35,152 nt of DNA. Origin: Acidimicrobiia bacterium (lineage in GTDB: Bacteria > Actinomycetota > Acidimicrobiia > Acidimicrobiales > CATQHL01). The stretch is taken from assembly GCA_021296435.1 (NCBI GenBank), contig JAGWAK010000009.1, positions 1 through 35,152 on the forward strand, given 5' to 3'. Below are positions 25,068 to 35,152 of this stretch, piece after piece; the stretch's first letter is position 1, and every line of letters begins with the position of its first letter. A program made the translations under genes and the position numbers. The notes under the pieces are model-generated. The model had not been told where the DNA came from. It did not search any database and saw nothing but the letters and a program-made list of their open reading frames with translations.

Positions 25068-25829
25068 ATCTCCGAGCCGGCGCCTTACCTACGACATGAC
25101 GGGCCTCTTGCCTTCGCGCACCGAGGCGGCGGTCACGAGGCCCCGGAGAACACCCTCGCCGCATTCGAAAGGGCGGTGAGCCTGGGGTTCCGGTACCTGG
25201 AGACCGACGCCCGACTCACCGCCGACGGCGTCGTGGTGGCCTTCCACGATCCCGTACTCGATCGCCTGACCGACCGCAGCGGCCGGATCTCCGATCTCGA
25301 GTGGGCTGAGGTCGCCGCCGCCCGGGTCCACGGCATTGAATCGGTGCCGCGCCTGGCTGACGTTCTGGGTGCCTGGGAATCGGTTCGCTTCAACATCGAC
25401 CCGAAGTGCGACGAGGTCATCGAACCGCTGGCCGGGCTGGTGCGTGACCTGGGGATGGTGAATCGGGTCTGCTTCGGTTCCTTCAAGGCCCGCCGGACCG
25501 CACGCTTGGGCAGGATCCTGGGACCCGCGGCGTGCCGGAGTCTGGGGCCGCTCGGCGTGGCGCGGCTGTGGCTGCGCTCGCGTGGCGTCCCCGTGCCGGC
25601 TCTGGCGGGTGCCGCCGGCTGCGTGCAGGTGCCTGCCCACATCGAGGGGCGGGCACTGGTGGACCGCAAGTTCGTGGAGGCGGCGCATCGCCGTGGGCTG
25701 CAGGTCCACGTGTGGACCGTGGATGATCCCGGCCACATGCACCGGCTGCTGGATTTGGGGGTGGACGGCCTGATGACCGACAGACCGAGCGTCCTGCGCC
25801 GTGTCTTGCAGGCACGCGGCGCCTGGTGA
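25068..25829 (+). CDS. Glycerophosphodiester phosphodiesterase (no canonical start; ATC proposed)
   Basis: Hydrolyses glycerophosphodiesters to glycerol-3-phosphate and an alcohol; a calcium- or magnesium-dependent TIM barrel. The family residues are present (numbered from the ATC): His18-Arg19 in AFAHRGGG, PENTLAAFERA, Glu45 and Asp47 in LETDARLT, and His60 in AFHDPVLDRLT. It ends with VHVWTVDD and GVDGLMTDRP. There is no signal peptide, so it is probably cytoplasmic. No ATG, GTG or TTG lies between the HRG motif and the divergent pyk gene; the nearest in-frame ATG is about 150 bases upstream, inside pyk. ATC at 25068 sits 7 bases after a TANNNT element and gives a sensible N-terminus (ISEPAPYLRHDGPLAFAHRG). 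Confidence 0.85.
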   Translation: MSEPAPYLRHDGPLAFAHRGGGHEAPENTLAAFERAVSLGFRYLETDARLTADGVVVAFHDPVLDRLTDRSGRISDLEWAEVAAARVHGIESVPRLADVLGAWESVRFNIDPKCDEVIEPLAGLVRDLGMVNRVCFGSFKARRTARLGRILGPAACRSLGPLGVARLWLRSRGVPVPALAGAAGCVQVPAHIEGRALVDRKFVEAAHRRGLQVHVWTVDDPGHMHRLLDLGVDGLMTDRPSVLRRVLQARGAW

Positions 25830-25890
25830 GATCACCTCAGGAGCTTCACGCCGCGGCCAGGATGGCGAGTCTGCGGCCACGCGCCGGACT

Positions 25891-25978
25891 CCTGTTGAGC
25901 AGTTCGTTGACAACTGTCTGCAACCCTGTTGACAGTGCGGGTTCAACTGGGGATTTCTCCGGAAATTCTGGGGATTTC
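25891..25978. repeat. Phased short direct and inverted repeats (operator-like)
   Basis: Three kinds of repeat are packed into 88 bases. CCTGTTGA occurs at 25891 and 25925. TTGACA occurs at 25907 and 25929, 22 bases apart. The 11-mer CTGGGGATTTC occurs at 25947 and 25968, exactly 21 bases (two helical turns) apart. Inverted elements are GACA-AC-TGTC (25909-25918), ACTGTC with GACAGT (25913-25934), and GGAAAT with ATTTCC (25961-25979). The stretch is more AT-rich than its surroundings. It lies after the phosphodiesterase stop and may be a protein-binding region or promoter for a transcript reading to the right. Confidence 0.45.
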
Positions 25979-26046
25979 CCTCGATTCGGGCATTTCGCGA
26001 TTGCACGCCCGCGGACCCCTTGCCAAACTCACACTCAACCGAATCA

Positions 26047-26385
26047 CCTGCCTTGCTCCTTGCCGCGAGGAGAGGAGCCCGCAGGAAACGCAGAGAACCG
26101 GGAAACCGGTGCGAAGCGGCTCCGGCGGAGGCGGGCGGAGGGTTCGGCCAGGATCGGCTCCGCCGGAACCTGGAAACAGGAACCGGTAGCGGGTTCGCCG
26201 GCCGCAAGGCAGGCGGGTCTGCTCCGAACCGAACCGGAACCGCCGGAGGCTGCGGCCATCGGTAGAGATCGGGACGGATCGGAGGAGGCGGGTCACCTCT
26301 GCGGGGTGGCCCGGCCGCTTGAGACGATTCGAACGGAGGCCCCGAGAAGCCGACCGGCGCAAGCCGGAAAGCTACTCGGGGCCTC
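26047..26385 (+). ncRNA. Candidate structured RNA in the 580-base gene-free region
   Basis: No plausible protein is encoded between 25830 and 26412. On the plus strand several strong hairpins follow one another. CCTGC/GCAGG (26047-26085) encloses CTCCT/AGGAG. ACCGG-GAAA-CCGGT is at 26097-26110. A 10-base stem joins 26121-26130 with 26158-26167. CCTG-GAAA-CAGG is at 26169-26180, and the long hairpin at 26336-26385 is capped by GCAA. Three perfect stems with GNRA tetraloops, all reading on the plus strand, suggest an RNA rather than chance palindromes. I checked it by eye against RNase P, tmRNA, SRP and common riboswitches and saw no match. Ends are guesses, and transcription is unproven. Confidence 0.35.
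26336..26385. other. Long hairpin with an 11-base perfect stem and GCAA tetraloop
   Basis: GAGGCCCCGAG (26336-26346) pairs perfectly with CTCGGGGCCTC (26375-26385). Inside are an A-A mismatch, a 3-pair AGC/GCT helix, a 3-by-3 internal loop (CGA/AAA), and CCGGC-GCAA-GCCGG (26354-26367). A second GGGGCCTC at 26399-26406 could compete for the 5' arm. On the minus strand it lies 28 bases after the glycosylase stop and could act as a terminator, but no T-run follows in either direction. Confidence 0.6.
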
Positions 26386-26412
26386 ACTCGTTCTCCTAGG
26401 GGCCTCGCCGTT

Positions 26413-27030
26413 TCACGTGCCTTCGCAGGCCCTCCAGCAGTACCAGGCCGCCACGGACCGGTACGGCCGGAACTGTTCGCCGAGTTCTTCGAGATCCGCC
26501 GGAGCAGGCACTTCAGCCAGGTCGAACGCCAAGGCGAACCCCTTGCGCACCCCCAGATCGCCCGTGGGCCAGACGTCGAGGCGGTGCAGCGTGAACAGCA
26601 GGAACATGTGGGCCGTCCATGGACCGATGCCCCTGACCCGGGTGAGTCGTGTCACGACGGCGTCGTCGTCGAGGTGCCCGAGGCTCTCGAGCGCCAGATC
26701 GCCGGACAGGTCCCGTTCGGCGAGATCGATCAGGGAGGCCGTCTTGGCCGCCGAGAGACCGGCGCCTCGCAGCGCCTCGGGTCCGGCCTCGAGGATGCCG
26801 CGAGCGCTGCAGTCGCCGCCCAGCTGCCCGAGCACGCGCCCCCAGATGGCGCCGGCGGCCGCGCCGGCCAGCTGCTGGTAGGCGATCGCCCGGGCGAGCG
26901 AGCCGAACCGGGCGTCACGCCGAGGCCGTCGGCCGAGCCGGCATGGGCCGTGCAGGACCATCAGGCGCGCCATCTCGGGGCTTCGGCGGGCGATTTCCTC
27001 GCTTGCTTCACGCAGACTGGGGCGAGCCAC
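26413..27030 (-). CDS. AlkA-type DNA-3-methyladenine glycosylase (HhH-GPD)
   Basis: Base-excision repair enzyme expected to remove alkylated purines. The 205-residue protein has the HhH-GPD fold: YQQLAGAAAGAIWGRV, the helix-hairpin-helix LTRVRGIGPWTAHMF (about 129-143), and PTGDLGVRKG with the catalytic Asp158. The AlkA N-terminal beta domain is missing, as is usual in short members, and there is no iron-sulfur Cys cluster. The GTG start at 27030 follows TAGCAT by exactly 6 bases. It is transcribed divergently from the alpha/beta hydrolase. The family name is secure; the exact substrate range is inferred. Confidence 0.9.
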   Translation of the reverse strand: MARPSLREASEEIARRSPEMARLMVLHGPCRLGRRPRRDARFGSLARAIAYQQLAGAAAGAIWGRVLGQLGGDCSARGILEAGPEALRGAGLSAAKTASLIDLAERDLSGDLALESLGHLDDDAVVTRLTRVRGIGPWTAHMFLLFTLHRLDVWPTGDLGVRKGFALAFDLAEVPAPADLEELGEQFRPYRSVAAWYCWRACEGT

Positions 27031-27036
27031 GCCGAG

Positions 27037-27042
27037 ATGCTA
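27037..27042 (-). promoter_or_regulatory. Candidate leaderless promoter of the glycosylase gene
   Basis: TAGCAT on the minus strand is separated by 6 bases from the GTG, with no Shine-Dalgarno between. Confidence 0.45.
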
Positions 27043-27138
27043 GGTGCGAGCTTTGCACCACGTGAGATCCCCGGGAGCCGTCGACTCGACGTGACGTCAA
27101 CCGCAGGCGCGGCGACTCGCGGCCGCGAGGTCTCCCGG

Positions 27139-27144
27139 TAGGGT
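27139..27144 (+). promoter_or_regulatory. Candidate leaderless promoter of the alpha/beta hydrolase gene
   Basis: TAGGGT is separated by 6 bases from the GTG at 27151. No Shine-Dalgarno is present. Confidence 0.45.
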
Positions 27145-27150
27145 CGCCTC

Positions 27151-27837
27151 GTGGGAAAGCCGCCGGTCGTATTGGTCCACGGGTTCGGGACTTCCGCCCG
27201 CCGCACCTGGGAGTCCCTGGGTTGGATCGACCTGCTGCGAGAGGCGGGACGTGAGGTGCACGCTCCGGATGTCCTCGGCCACGGCTCAGCGCCGAAGCCG
27301 CACGAACCGGCGGCCTACACGGAGCTGGAGGGGTGGCTCGCCGATCGCCTGCCTGACGGACCGATCGACGCCATCGGATTCTCGCTCGGGGCCCGCCTGC
27401 TGCTCGGCGTGGCCTCCGAACACCCTGGTCGCTTCCGGCGGCTGGTCGTCGCCGGAGTCGGGCGGAACATCATCCGTGGTGATCCGGAGTACCGCCGTCG
27501 GGTCGCTGAGGCCGTCGCAGCCGAACGGCCTTCAGAGGATCCCGGCATGGCCTATTTCGGTGCCCTCGCCGAGAGACCGGACATGGACCGGGACGCGCTC
27601 GTGGCGCTGCTGGAAGGCTTCGAGGCGGATATCGAAGTCTCCCGACTCGCCCGGATCGCCTCTCCGGTGCTGGTCGTGCTGGGCGACAGGGATCGCTCGG
27701 GTCCGCCCACCGAGCTGTTGGCAGCGCTGCCGGATGCGGAGTTGCGCACACTGCGGGGCGTGGACCATTTTGCCACCCCGAAGAGTTTCGACTTCCTCGA
27801 CGCCGCGCTGAATTGGCTGTCCGAGCCCGGCGGCTAG
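27151..27837 (+). CDS. Alpha/beta hydrolase
   Basis: A 228-residue serine hydrolase of unknown substrate. The oxyanion-loop segment VVLVHGFGTSARRTW opens the fold. The nucleophile elbow is GFSLG with Ser78, the acid is in LGDRDRSG (Asp179 or Asp181), and His206 in GVDHFATP completes the triad. The short cap region (about 115-155) is helical. There is no signal peptide, so it should be cytoplasmic. It stands alone, divergent from the glycosylase and convergent with the MFS exporter, so context gives no clue to its substrate. Confidence 0.88.
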   Translation: MGKPPVVLVHGFGTSARRTWESLGWIDLLREAGREVHAPDVLGHGSAPKPHEPAAYTELEGWLADRLPDGPIDAIGFSLGARLLLGVASEHPGRFRRLVVAGVGRNIIRGDPEYRRRVAEAVAAERPSEDPGMAYFGALAERPDMDRDALVALLEGFEADIEVSRLARIASPVLVVLGDRDRSGPPTELLAALPDAELRTLRGVDHFATPKSFDFLDAALNWLSEPGG

Positions 27838-27856
27838 AACCCACCGAGCGGCGCCT

Positions 27857-29473
27857 TCACGTGCCCTGCCGGCCGCCCGCGCCTGTGTCGTGGCCATTGA
27901 CGACGGCGCTTGTGGCCGCTTGTCGACTCGGCCTCGCCGGGCTGTCGCGGCGAGCCAGCAGCACCCACAGCCCGCACGCCACCGAGATGAGCGCGGCGGC
28001 GAGCATGCTGAATGCGAAGGCACGGCTGAACGCCGTGGCGACTTCGGTGGCGACGGCATCCAGCTGAGCGCCGGTCAGTTCGTCCTCGGCGGCGAGACCG
28101 GTCGCGATCTCCAGCGCTGCGCCCGGCGAGTCCGATGCGGCGTCGGCCACCGAACCCGGGAGGCCCGCCAGATCGACGGTGCGGCGGTAGATCACCGTTG
28201 ACAGGGTGCCGAGCGTCGCGATACCCAGTGCTGCACCGATCTCCCGAGTGGCGTCGTTGACCGCCGAGCCGACGCCGGCCTTTGCCAGCGGGGTACTCGC
28301 CATGATGTCGTTGGTGGCGGGGATGGTCGTGAGACTCAGCCCGACGCCTGCGAGCGTGATCGGCGCCGCCAAGAACCCGTATCCGGTGGTCGCGTCGGCG
28401 AGCGACAACAGGCTGAAGCTGAGGGTCAGGACACCGAAGCCGACCCCCATGACGCGGCTCGCGCCGAAGCGGCTGACGAGCCGGGGAGTGAGGGGCGCGA
28501 CGAGGATCCCGCCCAATGCGTCGGGCAGTGTGGCCAGCCCGGCCTGCAGGGGGCTGTAGTCCAAAGCGAACTGCACGTACAGAACCAGCAGGAACCAGAA
28601 CCCGATGAGTACGAGGAACGCCATCGTGTTCACCCCGGCACCGACGGTGAAGCGGCGCTGGGAGAACAGTGAGAGGGGCAACATGGGCTGCGGTGCCCGC
28701 CGCTCCCAGGCCACGAACGCCGCACCGACCACGAGCGCCACGATCAACCCTGCCACGACAAGAGGCGAGCTCCAGCCTCGCTCGGGTCCCTCGATGATTC
28801 CGAACAGCAGCGCGCTCAGCGCCACGAGTGAGGTGATCGCTCCGGCGGGATCGAGCCTGGCGGCCTCGGGGTCGCTGGATCGGGGCACCCAGACAGCGGC
28901 GGCGACCAGGATCACTCCGGCGATGGGCACGTTGTAGAGGAAGGCCAGCTCCCAGCCACCGGGGGGAATGAACCACCAACCGGTGATGAGCACGCCTGTC
29001 ACGAGGGGGCCCAGCGCGCCGCCAGCACCCGCGACGCCCGCCCAGATGGCGATCGCCTTGGAGCGCTCCCGCGGGGAGAACATGTTCGTCGTGATGGACA
29101 GCGTCGCCGGCATGATGAAGGCAGCACCGAGGCCCATGAGCGCCCGCGAGACCAGAAGCACCGCAGCGCTGCCGGAGACCCCGCCGAGTAGCGCTGCGCC
29201 TCCGAAGATCACCAGTCCCACCTCGAATGCGCCTTTGCGGCCGTAGCGGTCGCCGAGGGCACCCGCCGAGAGCAGGAGCCCGCCGAAGGTGATGGTGTAG
29301 GCGTTGTTGATCCACTGCAGGACGCTGAGGCCGACACCCAGATCGCGCTGCAGGCTGGCCAGCGCCACGTTGACTCCGGCGATCGACATGATCACGAGGG
29401 CCAGGCCCAGGCTCAGGACAGCGAGCAGCCACCAGCGTCGGCGGTGGACCTCGGGTTGCCGGTAGAGCTCCAC
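27857..29473 (-). CDS. MFS transporter, DHA2 (EmrB/QacA) family, 14 helices
   Basis: A drug/proton antiporter-type exporter of 538 residues with about 14 hydrophobic segments. Family features are the N-terminal INNAYTITFGGLLLSAGALG, motif A GDRYGRKGAFE, motif C-like GALGPLVTGVLITGWWW-type sequence after helix 5, and a large extracytoplasmic loop near the end (about 430-480). The GTG at 29473 has only a weak Shine-Dalgarno and lies 37 bases after gltD on the same strand. No regulator such as TetR is adjacent. Substrate unknown. Confidence 0.9.
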   Translation of the reverse strand: MELYRQPEVHRRRWWLLAVLSLGLALVIMSIAGVNVALASLQRDLGVGLSVLQWINNAYTITFGGLLLSAGALGDRYGRKGAFEVGLVIFGGAALLGGVSGSAAVLLVSRALMGLGAAFIMPATLSITTNMFSPRERSKAIAIWAGVAGAGGALGPLVTGVLITGWWFIPPGGWELAFLYNVPIAGVILVAAAVWVPRSSDPEAARLDPAGAITSLVALSALLFGIIEGPERGWSSPLVVAGLIVALVVGAAFVAWERRAPQPMLPLSLFSQRRFTVGAGVNTMAFLVLIGFWFLLVLYVQFALDYSPLQAGLATLPDALGGILVAPLTPRLVSRFGASRVMGVGFGVLTLSFSLLSLADATTGYGFLAAPITLAGVGLSLTTIPATNDIMASTPLAKAGVGSAVNDATREIGAALGIATLGTLSTVIYRRTVDLAGLPGSVADAASDSPGAALEIATGLAAEDELTGAQLDAVATEVATAFSRAFAFSMLAAALISVACGLWVLLARRDSPARPSRQAATSAVVNGHDTGAGGRQGT

Positions 29474-29510
29474 TGCGTGCTCGGTGGGCCCGGGGAGTTA
29501 GCGCGGCCGG

Positions 29511-30957
29511 CTAGCGCAGTGGTTGGTCCGTCGGCGTCACCGGCGCGGGGAGGAAGGTCCGACCCTCCAACCAGTGGTCGACGGCGGCGGCGCAGGAGCG
29601 GCCCTCGGCGATGGCCCACACGATAAGGCTCTGACCTCGCCCCATGTCTCCGCAGACGAACACGCCGTCGGCGCTCGTCATCCAGTGGTCGTTGCGGGCG
29701 ACGTTGCCGCGGGCATCGAACTCCACGCTCAAGTCCTCCAGCAGCCGCGAGCGTTCGGGTCCGGTGAAACCCAGCGCCAGCAGGACGAGTTGGGCCCGAT
29801 GGTCCTCCTCGGTGCCACCGACGGGTTCGAAGCTCAGGCGCCCGTCGTGGATCCTCTGCTCGACGAGCACCGTGCGCAGCGCTGCCACTCGCCCGTCGCC
29901 GTCACCCACGAACTCCTGCGTCTGGATGGCATAGAGCCGCTCACCGCCCTCCTCGTGCGCCGAGGACGTGCGCATCATCAGCGGCCAGGTGGGCCAGGGA
30001 GTGCTGGCGGCGCGCTCGTCGGGGGGGCGGGGCATGATCTCGCCCTGCTGCACCGAGGCGCAGCGCTGGCGCTGCACCGTGCCGCGACCGTCCGCTCCCG
30101 TGACTCCCGTCCTTGCCGGTAGCCGGGAAGGGGTGGTTCAGGAGATCGCCCTCGATGACCCGGTTGGAGGGAGGCAGGAACTCCATCGCCTGATGAATGC
30201 CCTGCAGGTCACGGCCGGGGATGGGCAAATCCCGCCAAGCGGTGGCGCCACCCGCCAGGACGACCGCGTCGAACTGCTCAACCAACGCGCCGGCGGAGAT
30301 GTCGACGCCCACGTCGGTGCCGGTCACGAAGCGGGTTCCTTCGGCGGACATCTGGTCCAGGCGCCGGTCCAGGAAACGCTTCTCCATCTTGAACTCGGGG
30401 ATCCCGTAGCGCAGCAGCCCGCCGAGGCGGTCGTCACGCTCGAAACACACCACCTCGTGGCCGGCGCGCGTCAGCTGCTGGGCCGCGGCCAACCCAGCCG
30501 GCCCCGAACCCACCACGGCCACGCTGTGACCGGTGTGCTCGGCGGCCGGGATGGGACGCACCCAGTCCTCCTCCCAGGCCCGGTCGATGATCTCCACCTC
30601 GACCTGCTTGATGGTGACGGGGTCCTCGTTGATCCCCAGCACGCACGCCGCCTCGCAGGGGGCCGGGCAGAGCCGACCGGTGAACTCGGGAAAGTTGTTG
30701 GTGGCATGCAGCCGCTCGATGGCGTCGCGCCAGTGGTCCCGGTAGACGAGGTCGTTCCAGTCGGGAATGAGGTTGCCGAGCGGGCAGCCGCTGTTGCAGA
30801 ACGGGATCCCGCAGTCCATGCAGCGCGAGGCCTGCGTGCGCACCGCCTCGATGCCGAAGGGCTTGTACACCTCGCGCCAGTCCCGCAGCCGAACCGGCAC
30901 GGGGCGCCGCTCAGGCACGGCGCGGTCGTGCTTCATGAAGCCGGTGCGGTCACCCAC
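29511..30957 (-). pseudogene. gltD: Glutamate synthase small subunit GltD, frameshifted by a short internal deletion
   Basis: GltD passes electrons from NADPH through FAD and iron-sulfur clusters to GltB. The first frame (GTG at 30957, GGAGG 6 bases upstream) has the Cys clusters (RCMDCGIPFCNSGCP, GRLCPAPCEAACV), the FAD motif VVGSGPAGLAAAQ, and LPPSNRVIEGDLL, then shifts after PATGKD. The second frame resumes at TGADGRGTVQRQ and runs through IMPRPPDERA and SSAHEEGGER to the end. At about 30105-30112 the core of the second nucleotide-binding loop (VVVIGGGD in relatives) is missing, a loss of about 17 bases. The next residues also differ: TGADGRGT where TGADCLGT is nearly invariant. Restored length (about 488) is normal. 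Either a real lesion or an assembly error. Confidence 0.9.
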
Positions 30958-30978
30958 GTCCGGCCTCCGTCGGCATCC

Positions 30979-35152
<4,174 letters not shown>

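Noticed and set aside
25890..25980. A replication origin with DnaA boxes
   Set aside because: TTGACA and GTTGACA resemble the box only loosely, no TTATCCACA-like 9-mers occur, and dnaA and dnaN are not nearby.
26320..26345. A T-loop-like GATTCGAAC suggesting a tRNA or tmRNA end
   Set aside because: The flanking five-base stems do not pair on either strand and no anticodon arm or acceptor stem could be drawn.
25890..26390. RNase P RNA, tmRNA, SRP RNA or a common riboswitch
   Set aside because: None of the conserved core sequences I know for these RNAs is present, although the structure is suggestive. A covariance search would be decisive.

Overview
The window is about 35 kb of GC-rich DNA from an actinobacterium. 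The best guess is the class Acidimicrobiia or a close relative. The evidence is a complete Pup-proteasome locus (an actinobacterial hallmark), a Pup ending in GGQ, a fused PafB-PafC regulator, an actinobacterial DUF3151 gene, and frequent leaderless genes with GTG starts. Most genes are chromosomal housekeeping genes. No rRNA, tRNA, CRISPR array, insertion sequence or phage gene was seen.

Layout. 1-330: start of an unidentified acidic protein running off the left edge. 371-8888 (minus): the Pup-proteasome locus, transcribed mpa-dop-pup-prcB-prcA-pafA-pafBC. 9098-9337: a divergent ferredoxin. 9410-13829 (minus): CvpA-like protein, TrmI tRNA methyltransferase, three small membrane proteins, a LON-domain protein and a PBP4-type D-Ala-D-Ala carboxypeptidase. 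13952-18651 (plus): an unknown beta-rich protein, a FIST sensor-domain protein, transketolase and transaldolase, the last three overlapping by 4 bases each. 18665-20664: a small unknown gene and a ClC chloride channel. 20742-25029 (minus): a 54-residue Cys protein, RNase D, a MobA-like protein, DUF3151, pyruvate kinase and its leader ORF. 25068-25829: a glycerophosphodiester phosphodiesterase. 25830-26412: a gene-free stretch rich in direct repeats and hairpins. 26413-29473: an AlkA-type glycosylase, an alpha/beta hydrolase and a DHA2-family MFS exporter. 29511 to the right edge: gltD and gltB (glutamate synthase), gltB lacking its N-terminus in this window.

How the genes work together. Dop deamidates Pup to the GGE form, PafA ligates it to target lysines, Mpa unfolds pupylated proteins and the PrcBA core degrades them. 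The fused PafBC would link the locus to the DNA-damage response. Transketolase and transaldolase form the non-oxidative pentose phosphate branch, and GltBD makes glutamate from glutamine and 2-oxoglutarate.

What stands out. (1) Three conserved genes, dop, mpa and gltD, are each broken by a loss of about 16-19 bases inside a conserved motif, while their neighbours are intact. (2) The 580-base convergent intergenic region has helically phased direct repeats followed by hairpins capped by GNRA tetraloops, suggesting an undescribed structured RNA. (3) Many genes begin 6-9 bases after a TANNNT hexamer, which points to widespread leaderless transcription. This includes a leader ORF coupled to pyruvate kinase. 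(4) Two genes lack any canonical start near their conserved N-terminus: mobA fits an ATT start with an ideal Shine-Dalgarno, and the phosphodiesterase fits an ATC at the leaderless position.
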